Assembly (NCBI RefSeq): GCF_023008245.1
Contig: NZ_CP090145.1
Coordinates: forward strand, 1,240,001-1,304,000
Source: Flavobacterium sediminilitoris
GTDB taxonomy: Bacteria > Bacteroidota > Bacteroidia > Flavobacteriales > Flavobacteriaceae
Length of the DNA: 64,000 nucleotides
Direction: 5' to 3'
Shown: positions 26,567-35,512 of the stretch, one piece after another
How the letters are laid out: each line of letters opens with the position of its first letter
How positions within the stretch are numbered: position 1 is the stretch's first letter
Position numbers and translations under genes: made by a program
The notes under the pieces: generated by a model
What the model saw: only the letters and a program-made list of their open reading frames with translations
Database searches by the model: none
What the model was told of the DNA's origin: nothing

Positions 26567-27001
26567 ATGCAAATTAAAATAATTAATAAATCAAATCATA
26601 GTTTACCTAGTTATGAAACCATTGCTTCAGCAGGAATGGACATAAGAGCTAATATTGCAGAATCAATTGTATTAAAGCCATTAGAAAGAACTATTGTAAA
26701 AACAGGTCTTTTTATTGAGTTGCCTATTGGCTATGAAGCTCAGGTTCGTCCTAGAAGTGGTTTGGCTGCAAAAAAAGGAATAACTGTGTTAAATTCACCA
26801 GGGACAGTTGATGCCGATTATAGAGGAGAAATAGGAGTTATTTTAGTAAATTTATCTAATGAAAATTTTACTATAGAAAATGGTGAAAGAATAGCTCAAA
26901 TAGTAATTGCAAAGCATGAACGTGCTGAATGGCTTCAAGTAGAAGAATTATCAGAAACATCTCGTGGAGAAGGTGGCTTCGGAAGCACAGGAGTAAAATA
27001 G
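26567..27001 (+). CDS. dut: Deoxyuridine 5'-triphosphate nucleotidohydrolase (dUTPase)
   Basis: The 144-residue trimeric-type dUTPase has all five motifs: AGMDIRA (22-28), PRSGLAAK (62-69), [10 protein letters not shown] (79-88, with the catalytic Asp and substrate Tyr), GERIAQIV (106-113) and the C-terminal [10 protein letters not shown] (133-142). It hydrolyses dUTP to dUMP and pyrophosphate, keeping uracil out of DNA and feeding thymidylate synthesis. It lies 31 bases after the flippase and 64 before the nucleotidyltransferase; the shared transcript is a conserved arrangement rather than a functional one. Confidence 0.98.
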   Translation: MQIKIINKSNHSLPSYETIASAGMDIRANIAESIVLKPLERTIVKTGLFIELPIGYEAQVRPRSGLAAKKGITVLNSPGTVDADYRGEIGVILVNLSNENFTIENGERIAQIVIAKHERAEWLQVEELSETSRGEGGFGSTGVK

Positions 27002-27065
27002 TAATCAGTAAATAGTTGACAGTTTCAGTCTCAATGCTTAATACCCAAATCTTAATATAAAATAT

Positions 27066-28076
27066 ATGAAAATAATAGTTCCAATGGCAGGTCGTGGTTC
27101 ACGTCTTCGTCCACATACATTAACAATTCCTAAACCATTAATTCCTGTTGCAGGAAAACCAATCGTTCATAGATTAGTAGAAGATATTGCAGGCGTTTTA
27201 AATCAAGATATTGAAGAAGTAGCTTTTATTATTCATGAAAGTTTTGGCAAGCAAGTTGAAGAAGAACTTCTAGAGATAGCTCAAAAATTAGGAGCGAAAG
27301 GAACTATTTATTATCAAAATGAAGCATTAGGAACAGGTCATGCTATTATGTGTGCAAAAGATTCTTTAAACGGACCAGCAGTTATAGCCTATGCAGATAC
27401 GTTAATTCGTGCTGATTTTGATTTAGATACAACAGCAGATAGTGTGATTTGGGTGAAACAAGTTGAAAAGCCAGAAGCATTTGGAGTTATTAATCTAAAT
27501 GAAGCAAATGAAATTGTTGAATTAGTAGAAAAACCCAAAGAGTTTGTTTCAGATTTAGCGGTTATTGGAATATACTATTTTAAAGACATTGCCGTTTTAA
27601 GAAATGAATTACAATTAGTTTTAGACAACAACATTATTCATGGAGGTGAGTACCAAATTAATGATGGAATTAAACAAATGATGGAAAAAGGCATGAAATT
27701 TGTACCAGGTAAAGTCGATGAATGGATGGATTGTGGAAACAAAGACGTTACAGTAGATACAAACTCAAGAATGTTGAATTTTTTACATCAAGATGGAGAA
27801 AATTTAGTATCTGATGATGTTAAATTAGATAATGCAACAATAATTCCTCCTTGTTATATTGGTGAAGGAGTTATTTTGATTAATGCTACGGTTGGTCCAA
27901 ATGTTTCTTTAGGTAAAGGATCTAAAGTAGAAAATGCAACAATTAAAAATAGTTTAGTGCAAACTCATACTACAATTAAAAACGCTACATTAGACAATGC
28001 AATGATTGGTAACCATGCTAGTTTTGATGGGAATTTTACAAATATAAGTATAGGAGATTATTCCGTTTTAGAATAA
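27066..28076 (+). CDS. Sugar-1-phosphate nucleotidyltransferase with left-handed beta-helix domain
   Basis: The 336-residue protein starts with the nucleotidyltransferase signature MAGRGSRLRPHT and KPLIPVAGKP. The GTGHAIMCAKDSL block, the metal Asp in AYADTLI and the EWMDCGN segment complete the Rossmann-type catalytic domain (1-240). Residues 245-336 are hexapeptide repeats (CYIGEGVILINATVGPNVSL), a left-handed beta-helix. Such enzymes make UDP- or dTDP-activated sugars (glucose-1-phosphate uridylyl- or thymidylyltransferase). Which nucleotide it uses cannot be read by eye. It follows the flippase and dut, in line with glycan precursor supply. Confidence 0.9.
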   Translation: MKIIVPMAGRGSRLRPHTLTIPKPLIPVAGKPIVHRLVEDIAGVLNQDIEEVAFIIHESFGKQVEEELLEIAQKLGAKGTIYYQNEALGTGHAIMCAKDSLNGPAVIAYADTLIRADFDLDTTADSVIWVKQVEKPEAFGVINLNEANEIVELVEKPKEFVSDLAVIGIYYFKDIAVLRNELQLVLDNNIIHGGEYQINDGIKQMMEKGMKFVPGKVDEWMDCGNKDVTVDTNSRMLNFLHQDGENLVSDDVKLDNATIIPPCYIGEGVILINATVGPNVSLGKGSKVENATIKNSLVQTHTTIKNATLDNAMIGNHASFDGNFTNISIGDYSVLE

Positions 28077-28085
28077 AAAAAGAGG

Positions 28086-29438
28086 ATGAGTAAATTTAGA
28101 AAATGGCTTTGTTTTATCTTGTTGATTACTTTTAGTAGTCAACAAATTTTATTTGCTCAAGAAAATCCAGATGATATTGCAGTTGTTGATGACGAACTCG
28201 AAAATAATTTTTACGAATCGTTAAAACAACGAGCTATTGAAAATTATGATAAAGCAATTATTGCTATTGAAAAATGCATTTTAAAATCAAGTGAAAATCC
28301 TGTTTTTTATCATGAATTAGGTAAAAACTTATTAGATTTAAAACAATACCCACAAGCAGAAGAAGCCTTTAAAAAAGCAATTGATTTAAATCCTAAAGAA
28401 CGTTGGTATTGGAACGGTCTTTACGATGTTTATTATCAAACAAAAGAATATCAAAAATCAATTACTGTTGTACAAAAATTAATAGAATTTGATAGTAATA
28501 TGAAAGAAGATTTAGTGTCTTTGTACATGTACACAAATCAAAGAGATAAAGCTCTTTCTTTACTTAAAGAAATGGAAAGCACAATGGTTTTAAGTAATAT
28601 GATGGAGTTTTATAAACTTAAAATTCAAGAATCAAATGCTTATGCAAAGCCAGAAAAAAGAGAACTTGAAAAAGCGATAGATGCAAATCCTAAAATTGAG
28701 CAAAATTATATTGATTTAATAGTACTATATTCTAACAGTAATGAAGAAGAAAAAGCGTTTGATGTAGCAAAAAAGTTAGCAAAAGAGATTCCTAATTCAG
28801 ACTGGGCGAATGTAAGTTTATTTAAGTTTTATTTAGTAGATAATAAAGGAGAAGAAGCTTCAAATGCAATGTTTAAAGTTTTAAAAAATAATAAAATTGA
28901 CATAAAAATAAAACAGCGAATGTTGAATGAGTTTTTAATTTTTGTGGCAAACACAAACACATTTGATAAAGAGTTAGACAAAGCAATTGAATACTTAGCA
29001 GATGATTCCAAGATAAATACAGCAAAAGAAGTTGGAAAGTTTTTTTATAATAGAAAACAACATAATAAAACAGTTTACTATTTAGAAAAAGGATTAAAAA
29101 AAGAACCTGAAGATTTTGAAACGGTTTCATTATTAATGGAGGGCTATGTTACAGTTCAAAACTTTGAGAGCTTGGCTAAATTAACAGAAGATTATATTGA
29201 TTTGTTTCCTACACAGGCAAATCTTTATTATTATGCAGGTTTATCAAATAATAAATTATCAAATAATAAAAAAGCTAAAGAGTATCTTGAAACAGGTCTA
29301 GAATTTATTGTAGAAGATGTTGATTTAGAATTTCATTTTTATATTTTACTAGGAGAAGTATATAGAAGTCTAGGAGATAAAAAGAAGCAAGAATTATATT
29401 TTTCAAAATCAGAAGAGTTAGCTAAAAAAAGAAAATAA
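28086..29438 (+). CDS. Secreted tetratricopeptide repeat protein
   Basis: The 450-residue product has a Sec signal ending near LFAQ (residue 24) and then a superhelix of TPR units, for example NPVFYHELGKNLLDLKQYPQ and AEEAFKKAIDLNPKERWYWN. An AGAGG stretch overlaps the start, an SD-like feature rare in this genome. It is probably periplasmic. The stop codon overlaps the next start in TAATG. The co-conserved DUF4292 lipoprotein suggests a shared envelope role, possibly in glycan or lipoprotein trafficking; no direct evidence for either is visible. Confidence 0.88.
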   Translation: MSKFRKWLCFILLITFSSQQILFAQENPDDIAVVDDELENNFYESLKQRAIENYDKAIIAIEKCILKSSENPVFYHELGKNLLDLKQYPQAEEAFKKAIDLNPKERWYWNGLYDVYYQTKEYQKSITVVQKLIEFDSNMKEDLVSLYMYTNQRDKALSLLKEMESTMVLSNMMEFYKLKIQESNAYAKPEKRELEKAIDANPKIEQNYIDLIVLYSNSNEEEKAFDVAKKLAKEIPNSDWANVSLFKFYLVDNKGEEASNAMFKVLKNNKIDIKIKQRMLNEFLIFVANTNTFDKELDKAIEYLADDSKINTAKEVGKFFYNRKQHNKTVYYLEKGLKKEPEDFETVSLLMEGYVTVQNFESLAKLTEDYIDLFPTQANLYYYAGLSNNKLSNNKKAKEYLETGLEFIVEDVDLEFHFYILLGEVYRSLGDKKKQELYFSKSEELAKKRK

Positions 29439-30202
29439 TGAAGAAATTTTTGTGCTTTTTATTAATCGGGTTGGTGTTTTCATGTAAAACAAAAAAATCT
29501 GTTAACGAAGCAGTTGCAAGTAAAGAATTGGCCGCTATAAAAGTAATACAAGGTCATTACGAAAATCAAAAAGATTTTAAAACAATTAGTATAAGAGCTA
29601 ATGCAAAGTATAAAGACGATAAACAATCGCAATCAGTAAATGCAGATATAAGAATAAAGAAAGATGAAATTATTTGGATAAATGTAAAACTACTTGGGTT
29701 TCCTGTAGCAAAAGCATTAATTACTCCAGATAAAGTAAGCTATTATGAAAAAATAAACGGAACATATTTCGAAGGAGATTTTCGTTTTTTGAGTAACTGG
29801 TTAGGAACAGATTTAGACTTTTTTAAAGTTCAAAACTTATTTCTTGGAAATGCAGTTGATGATTTAACAAAACAAAATTACGTAGTAAAAATTGAAGATG
29901 GACTTTATAAACTTTCTGAAAAAATAAAAGGCAACACTGAAAAAGAATTTTCTTTTGAAGCAGCAAATTTTCTTTTGAAAAAAGAACAAATTAATCAGGT
30001 TTCAGAAAATAGAAGTTTAGAAATTGTTTATCCATCTCACTTAAAACAAGAAGATGTATTTATGCCAGATGAAATTAACATAAAAGCAACTCAAGAAAAT
30101 CAAGTGAGTATAGACTTGTTTTATAAAAACATCACGTTTAATGAAGATTTAAATTTTTCATTTTCAATACCTAATGGTTATTCTCCTATCAATGTAGAAT
30201 AA
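29438..30202 (+). CDS. DUF4292-type lipoprotein, LolB/LolA-like fold suspected
   Basis: The 254-residue product has a lipoprotein signal (lipobox VFSC, Cys16) followed by KTKKS. The mature part has the long alternating strands of DUF4292: FKTISIRANAKYKDDKQ, IIWINVKLLGFPVAKALITP and a YEKINGTYFEGDF region. This family is reported to resemble LolA/LolB-like lipid or lipoprotein carriers in shape; I state that as a possibility only. It is coupled to the TPR gene by a TAATG overlap and is followed by the EnvC-like gene, which has its own promoter box. Confidence 0.8.
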   Translation: MKKFLCFLLIGLVFSCKTKKSVNEAVASKELAAIKVIQGHYENQKDFKTISIRANAKYKDDKQSQSVNADIRIKKDEIIWINVKLLGFPVAKALITPDKVSYYEKINGTYFEGDFRFLSNWLGTDLDFFKVQNLFLGNAVDDLTKQNYVVKIEDGLYKLSEKIKGNTEKEFSFEAANFLLKKEQINQVSENRSLEIVYPSHLKQEDVFMPDEINIKATQENQVSIDLFYKNITFNEDLNFSFSIPNGYSPINVE

Positions 30203-30226
30203 ATATGATAATAACAAAAACAAAAT

Positions 30227-30234
30227 TATCTTTG
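30227..30234 (+). promoter_or_regulatory. -7 promoter box for the EnvC-like gene
   Basis: TATCTTTG fits TAnnTTTG and ends 14 bases before the ATG at 30249, giving a leader of about ten bases. Confidence 0.6.
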
Positions 30235-30248
30235 TAAAAAAATAACAA

Positions 30249-31481
30249 ATGAATCGCATACTTATTCTTCTTTTCTCATTATTAATGACAAACTTTATGT
30301 TTGCTCAAACCTCTTCCGAACAGCAAAAATTGGAAGCAAGAAAAGAGCAAATTACTAAAGAGATTGCAGCTTTTAAAGCCTTACTTCAAGGAGAAAAAAA
30401 GAAAGAAAAATCGGTTTTAAGTCAAATAGCAGAACAAAAAGCAAGAATTCGTTTAAGTGAGAAACTAATTTCTACCACAGCTAAACAAATGCGACTACTT
30501 GATGACGACATCTATCTAAAACAACTTGAAATTAACAAGCTAAATAGAGAACTGAAAGTATTAAAAGAAGATTATGCAAAAATGATTGTAAAGTCATATA
30601 AAAGCAGAAATGATCAAAGTAGAGTAATGTTTGTTTTATCTTCTCAAAATTTCCTTCAAGCTTATAAACGTATTCAGTATATGAAACAATATGCTAGTTT
30701 TAGGAAAATGCAAGGAGAAGAAATCGTTGAAAAACAAGATAAATTAACAGAGGCAAAAGCAAAGCAAGAAGCAAGTAAAAAAAATAAAGCAAAAGCTTTA
30801 GCAGATAATCAAGCTGAAAAAATAGAATTAGAAAAGCAAAAAGCAGAACAAGAGAAATTAGCAAAAGAATTCCAGAAAAATAAAAAGAAATACGCAGCAG
30901 AAATAGATAAAAAAGAAAAAGAGCGTAAAGAAATAGATAAACAAATAAAAAAATTAATAGCAGAAGCTATTGCGGCTGCAAACAAGAAAAATGCAACCAA
31001 AACAGGAGTTAAATCTTCAGGTTCTTCTTCAAAATTTGATTTAACACCAGAAGGGAAATTGGTGTCAGATAATTTTAAAGCAAATAAAGGTAAACTGCCT
31101 TGGCCAGTAGAAAAAGGATATGTTTATTTAAAATATGGAGATCAGCCACATCCTGTTCATAGTAATCTTACAGTTCATAATAGTGGAGTGGAAATTGCAA
31201 CAGAACCAGGTTCAGTAGCAAGAGCAATTTTTGATGGAGAAGTACTGCAAATTCAATTGATTAAAGGAAGTAATAAAAAAGTAGTTTTAATACAACATGG
31301 AGACTTCATTACAATTTATCAAAATTTAGAAAGCGTAAATGTAAAAGAAGGAGATAAAGTTACTAGAAAACAAAATTTAGGAAGAATACAAACGGATCCT
31401 TCAGGAAAAGCTATTTTAAAGTTTATGGTTTCACAAAATGCGAATACATTAAACCCAGAGCAATGGTTATCTAATATGTAA
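30249..31481 (+). CDS. EnvC-like murein hydrolase activator with degenerate M23 domain
   Basis: The 410-residue protein has a Sec signal (ending near FAQT), two long coiled coils (about 22-110 and 150-250, Lys/Glu/Ala/Gln rich) and a C-terminal LytM domain. The zinc site is lost: the usual His-x-Gly-x-Asp is VHNSGVEIA (Asp to Glu), the Tyr-x-His-Leu motif is YQNL, and the His-x-His strand is AILKFMVS. This is the pattern of EnvC/NlpD, which do not cut peptidoglycan but switch on cell-division amidases. In E. coli the coiled coil binds FtsEX; the equivalent partners are not in this window. It stands at the end of the flippase cluster with its own promoter box. Confidence 0.9.
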   Translation: MNRILILLFSLLMTNFMFAQTSSEQQKLEARKEQITKEIAAFKALLQGEKKKEKSVLSQIAEQKARIRLSEKLISTTAKQMRLLDDDIYLKQLEINKLNRELKVLKEDYAKMIVKSYKSRNDQSRVMFVLSSQNFLQAYKRIQYMKQYASFRKMQGEEIVEKQDKLTEAKAKQEASKKNKAKALADNQAEKIELEKQKAEQEKLAKEFQKNKKKYAAEIDKKEKERKEIDKQIKKLIAEAIAAANKKNATKTGVKSSGSSSKFDLTPEGKLVSDNFKANKGKLPWPVEKGYVYLKYGDQPHPVHSNLTVHNSGVEIATEPGSVARAIFDGEVLQIQLIKGSNKKVVLIQHGDFITIYQNLESVNVKEGDKVTRKQNLGRIQTDPSGKAILKFMVSQNANTLNPEQWLSNM

Positions 31482-31550
31482 TATAAACTTTAACAAGAAA
31501 GGTAATAAACATATATCTGGTTTAACAAAGAATTTATATATCTTTGAGAT

Positions 31551-31631
31551 AGTTAATAGCAGTAAATTTTTTTCCATAAAAGGAAAGGGTGAAAAATAAA
31601 AGGTCGAATACCTCATTTTCGGCCTTTTTTT
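31551..31631 (+). ncRNA. Small RNA unit A1
   Basis: Box TATCTTTG at 31539-31546; GTTAATAGCAGTAA at 31552-31565; hairpin TTTCC/GGAAA (31571-31575 with 31582-31586), followed by GGG; terminator stem around AAGGTCGAA / TTCGGCCTT and seven T. No ATG occurs, so it is non-coding. The 5' end is estimated from the box. Confidence 0.75.
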
Positions 31632-31719
31632 GTATATAAAAAAGAGCAAAAACAAACTTTAACAAATTCGGCAAATTTGTTGTATCCAACTTAACAGTAT
31701 TCCGTCTTATCTTTGACTC

Positions 31720-31791
31720 GGTTAATAGCAGTAATTTTTTCTACTCAAGGAAAAATTTAAAAGGCCGAAGCGTTCTCTTCGGCCTTTTTTT
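31720..31791 (+). ncRNA. Small RNA unit B1
   Basis: Box TATCTTTG at 31708-31715; GTTAATAGCAGTAA at 31721-31734; hairpin TTTTTC/GAAAAA (31736-31741 with 31750-31755); perfect ten-pair terminator stem 31761-31770 with 31777-31786 and seven T. Non-coding by lack of ATG. Confidence 0.78.
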
Positions 31792-31879
31792 ATTATACAA
31801 AAATCCGCATTAAAAAATTTAACAAAAAATACAGATTTGTTGTGTTTATTTTAAGAAAATTCTTGCGTATATTTGATAT

Positions 31880-31955
31880 TAGTTAATAGTAGTAAATTTC
31901 CGTAAAAGGAAAGGGTAAAAATTAAAGACCGAACCTCTCATTTCGGTCTTTTTTT
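31880..31955 (+). ncRNA. Small RNA unit A2
   Basis: Box TATATTTG at 31868-31875; GTTAATAGTAGTAA at 31882-31895; hairpin TTTCC/GGAAA (31897-31901 with 31908-31912), again followed by GGG; ten-pair terminator stem 31924-31933 with 31942-31951. Relative to A1 and B1 the terminator stem has paired changes (GACC/GGTC instead of GGCC/GGCC). Confidence 0.75.
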
Positions 31956-32032
31956 ATGGAATAAAGTTATTTTAACAAATTCGGCAGATTTATTGTATCC
32001 AACTTAACAGTATTCCGTCTTATCTTTGACTC

Positions 32033-32103
32033 GGTTAATAGCAGTAATTTTTTCTACTCAAAGAAAAAATTTAAAGGTCGAAGTTTTTATTTCGACCTTT
32101 TTT
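32033..32103 (+). ncRNA. Small RNA unit B2
   Basis: Box TATCTTTG at 32021-32028; GTTAATAGCAGTAA at 32034-32047; nine-pair hairpin 32046-32054 with 32063-32071; terminator stem 32073-32082 with 32091-32100 and T tract. The terminator abuts the mfd stop codon on the other strand and may end both transcripts. Confidence 0.78.
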
Positions 32104-35100
32104 ATATTTTAGAAATTAATTCTAATGCTTTATTAATTGTTTTCACATTGTCAAATGTAAGCAGTAAGCGAAGTCCATTTTTTGTTTGTTTTTCTTTCAT
32201 CTTACAAATGTTTCCATTTTGTTGGATACATTGTACTACTTTCATAAAACGATTCGTCTGATAGAAATTACTTTGTTGGTCGCTAATGAAATAACCAATC
32301 ATTTTTCCTTGTTTTATAATTACTTTTTCTAACCCAAGTGAACTGGCTTTCCACTTTAAACGAACACTGTTTAATAATGCAATTGCGGGTTTTGGTAAAG
32401 CACCAAAGCGATCAATTAATTTTTGCTCAAATTTTTCAAGATTAGCCTCACCTTTTATAAGATTTAATTCATTATAAAGATTTAAACGCTCTGTAATATT
32501 ATTTATATATTCATCTGGGAAAAGTGTCTCAAAATCGGTATCAATTTGTATGTCTTTTACAAATTCTTTAGTTTCTACATCATTTTCTTCTGCATATAAT
32601 TCTGCAAACTCATTTTCTTTTAATTCTTCAATAGCTTCATTCATGATTTTTTGATAGGTATCAAATCCTATTTCATTAATAAAACCACTTTGTTCACCAC
32701 CTAATAGATCTCCAGCACCGCGAATTTCTAAATCTTTCATGGCAATATTAAATCCGCTGCCTAATTCACTAAATTGTTCTAATGCTTGAATGCGTTTTCG
32801 CGCATCTTCTGTCATGGCAGAATAAGGAGGAGTTATAAAATAACAAAAAGCTTTTTTATTACTTCTTCCCACTCGACCTCGCATTTGATGTAAATCAGAA
32901 AGACCAAAGTTATTAGCATTATTGATAAAAATAGTATTAGCGTTTGGAACATCTAATCCACTTTCAATAATAGTGGTTGCTACTAATACATCAAATTCAC
33001 CTTCCATAAAAGCTAACATTAATTCTTCTAACTTTTTTCCTTCCATTTGTCCATGACCAATACCTACTTTTGCGCCAGGAACTAGTCGCTGAATCATTCC
33101 TGCAACTTCTTTGATGTTTTCAATTCGATTATTAATAAAGAAAACTTGACCACCACGCTCAATTTCATACGATATTGCGTCTCTTATTGTTTCTTCATTA
33201 AAGCTAACTACGTGTGTTTCTATAGGGTATCGATTAGGAGGAGGAGTTGTAATGACAGATAAATCTCTTGCAGCCATTAATGAAAACTGTAAAGTTCTAG
33301 GAATTGGAGTCGCAGTTAGTGTTAAAGTATCAACAGTCTCTGAAATGGTTTTTAATTTGTCTTTTACATTAACACCAAATTTTTGTTCTTCATCAATTAT
33401 TAATAATCCTAAATCTTTAAATTTTACATTTTTGTTTACTAATTGATGTGTTCCTATAAGAATGTCTAATTTTCCTTCTTCAAGACGTTTTAATGTGTCT
33501 GCTTTCTGTTTTGCTGTTCTAAATCGATTTACATAGTCTACAGTAACAGGCATATCTTTTAAACGTTCGGAAAAAGTTCTGTAATGTTGATAGGCTAAAA
33601 TAGTTGTTGGTACTAAGATGGCAACTTGTTTGCTATTGTCAACAGCTTTGAATGCAGCTCTTATTGCAACTTCTGTTTTTCCAAAACCTACATCGCCACA
33701 AACTAAACGATCCATCGGTCTATCGCTTTCCATATCCATTTTTACATCATGAGTAGCTGTAATTTGATTTGGTGTGTCTTCATAGATGAAAGAACTTTCT
33801 AATTCTTTTTGTAAATAACTATCAGATGAGCAAGCAAACCCTTTTTCTAGCCTTCGCTTTGCATATAATTGAATCAAGTTAAAAGCAATATGTTTTACCC
33901 TTGCTTTTGTTTTTTGTTTTAAAGTTTTCCAAGCATTACTACCTAGTTTGTAAATTTTGGGAGGAGCACCATCTTTTCCGTTATATTTAGATATTTTATG
34001 TAGAGAATGAATGCTAACGTAGACAATGTCATTATCTGCATAAACAAGCTTTATAGCTTCTTGTTTTTTTCCTTCAACATCTATTTTTTGTAAACCACCA
34101 AATTTCCCAATTCCATGATCAATATGAGTTACATAATCACCAACAGACAAAGAAGTGAGTTCTTTAAGTGTAATAGTTTGTTTTTTTGAATAGCCATTTT
34201 TAATGCTAAACTTATGATAGCGCTCAAAGATTTGATGATCTGTATAACAAGCTATTTGTAATTCTTCATCAATGAAGCCTTGAAATAATGGAAAAACCAA
34301 CGTTTTATATTGTTTTCGAGTAGTTTCATGATTTTCATTATCTATATCTTCAAAAATATCATGAAATCGTCCTGCCTGATTTTCATTGGAACAAAATAAA
34401 TAATTGGTAATATTGTTAAAATGATTATCACTTAAATTGTTTAATAATAAGTCGAATTGTTTATTGAATGAAGGTTGAGGTTGAATGTGAAATTCAATTT
34501 TTTTATCACAATTAAAAATAGTTTTGGAGTGGAGTTCAACAATTGAAAAGTCTAACGCCCTTTTGAGAAACTGTTTTTGATTTAAAAATAATTCTTCTGG
34601 TTTTGAATGTTTTATATCTGAAGAAAGTTTTCCAAAAGCTTCATTTGCTTTTTCAAATAACTTATCGAGTTGTTGCCCTAGTAATTCAGTGTTTTGAATA
34701 AACAAAACGGTCTTCTCATTGATATAATCTAAAAAACTTTCTCTGTTTTCTTCTAAAAGTTTATTTTCAACATTGGGAATAATACTTATTTTTTTTAGTT
34801 TTTCTACAGAAAGCTGAGTTTCAACATCAAAACTTCTAATGCTATCTACTTCGTTTCCAAAAAATTCAATTCTATATGGATGATCGTTTGAAAATGAAAA
34901 AACATCAACTATTCCACCTCTAACGGAAAATTCGCCTGGTTCAGTTACAAAATCAACTCTTTTAAAGTTATATTCAAAAAGCGTTTCGTTTATGAAATCA
35001 ATAGAAAGTTTATCATTTATGTTTAGCTTTAAGGTGTTTTTTTCAAGTTCTCTTCTTGTAACTACTTTTTCAAATATAGCATCAATATAAGAAACAATGA

Positions 35101-35455
35101 TAGCTGGTTTTTTACGAGAGTTGATCCTATTTAAAACTTCTGCTCTTAATAAAATATTTGCATTATCAGTTTCTTCAATTTGATAAGGTCTTCTATAAGA
35201 TCCAGGATAAAATAAAACATCTTGATCGTTTATTAATTGTTCTAAATCGTTTAAATAATAAGCGGCTTCTTCTTTGTCATTAAAAAGCAAGAGGAAAGGA
35301 AGCTCTGATTTTTTAAAAAGAGCATCAATGACAAAAGATAATGATGAACCAATAAGTCCAGAAACATTTATTTTTTTACGATTATTAATGGAATCAGAAA
35401 TTTGAGCAATTTTAGGTTGTTGCTCATATTTTTTTACTATTTCGGAAGCTTTCAA
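32102..35455 (-). CDS. mfd: Transcription-repair coupling factor Mfd (TTG start)
   Basis: The 1117-residue protein has the UvrB-homology region (LLFNDKEEAAYYLNDLEQL; YPGSYRRPYQ), the CarD-like RNA polymerase interaction domain (SVGDYVTHIDHGIGKFGG), and the RecG-like helicase: Walker A CGDVGFGKTE, DEEQ box LLIIDEEQKFG, and MRGRVGRSNKKAFCYF. It pushes stalled RNA polymerase off damaged DNA and recruits UvrA. The codon giving MKASEIVKKYEQQ is TTG; no in-frame ATG lies between it and the preceding gene, and the next Met is deep in the protein. It follows a lipoprotein gene by 36 bases and converges on the small-RNA array. uvrC lies 18 kb away. Confidence 0.97.
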   Translation of the reverse strand: MKASEIVKKYEQQPKIAQISDSINNRKKINVSGLIGSSLSFVIDALFKKSELPFLLLFNDKEEAAYYLNDLEQLINDQDVLFYPGSYRRPYQIEETDNANILLRAEVLNRINSRKKPAIIVSYIDAIFEKVVTRRELEKNTLKLNINDKLSIDFINETLFEYNFKRVDFVTEPGEFSVRGGIVDVFSFSNDHPYRIEFFGNEVDSIRSFDVETQLSVEKLKKISIIPNVENKLLEENRESFLDYINEKTVLFIQNTELLGQQLDKLFEKANEAFGKLSSDIKHSKPEELFLNQKQFLKRALDFSIVELHSKTIFNCDKKIEFHIQPQPSFNKQFDLLLNNLSDNHFNNITNYLFCSNENQAGRFHDIFEDIDNENHETTRKQYKTLVFPLFQGFIDEELQIACYTDHQIFERYHKFSIKNGYSKKQTITLKELTSLSVGDYVTHIDHGIGKFGGLQKIDVEGKKQEAIKLVYADNDIVYVSIHSLHKISKYNGKDGAPPKIYKLGSNAWKTLKQKTKARVKHIAFNLIQLYAKRRLEKGFACSSDSYLQKELESSFIYEDTPNQITATHDVKMDMESDRPMDRLVCGDVGFGKTEVAIRAAFKAVDNSKQVAILVPTTILAYQHYRTFSERLKDMPVTVDYVNRFRTAKQKADTLKRLEEGKLDILIGTHQLVNKNVKFKDLGLLIIDEEQKFGVNVKDKLKTISETVDTLTLTATPIPRTLQFSLMAARDLSVITTPPPNRYPIETHVVSFNEETIRDAISYEIERGGQVFFINNRIENIKEVAGMIQRLVPGAKVGIGHGQMEGKKLEELMLAFMEGEFDVLVATTIIESGLDVPNANTIFINNANNFGLSDLHQMRGRVGRSNKKAFCYFITPPYSAMTEDARKRIQALEQFSELGSGFNIAMKDLEIRGAGDLLGGEQSGFINEIGFDTYQKIMNEAIEELKENEFAELYAEENDVETKEFVKDIQIDTDFETLFPDEYINNITERLNLYNELNLIKGEANLEKFEQKLIDRFGALPKPAIALLNSVRLKWKASSLGLEKVIIKQGKMIGYFISDQQSNFYQTNRFMKVVQCIQQNGNICKMKEKQTKNGLRLLLTFDNVKTINKALELISKI

Positions 35456-35475
35456 GGTGTTTAGTATAGTTTGAT

Positions 35476-35512
35476 AAACCTGAATAATGAATTATTCTTC
35501 TAATTCAGGTTT
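35476..35512 (-). other. Hairpin spanning the lipoprotein stop codon upstream of mfd
   Basis: AAACCTGAAT (35476-35485) and its exact complement ATTCAGGTTT (35503-35512) enclose the stop codon of the lipoprotein gene, 20 bases before the mfd TTG. No T tract follows, so it is not a good terminator; an effect on mfd translation is possible. Confidence 0.4.

Larger units (their letters stand above)
31482..32103 (+). repeat. Gene-free region with four tandem small-RNA units in A-B-A-B order
   Basis: This 620-base gap holds no ORF of note. It contains four related units, each with a conserved TTAA(C/G) 12 bases before a TAnnTTTG box, a start motif GTTAATAG(C/T)AGTAA, an internal hairpin and a terminator. 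Units 1 and 3 (type A) resemble each other; units 2 and 4 (type B) are nearly identical from about 31659 and 31972 onwards. Unit spacing is 329 (A-A) and 313 (B-B) bases, so an A-B pair was duplicated. Individual units are listed separately. Confidence 0.88.

Noticed and set aside
31482..32103. CRISPR-like repeat array
   Set aside because: Only four units with long, dissimilar parts; repeats hold promoters and terminators, no uniform short direct repeats and no cas genes.
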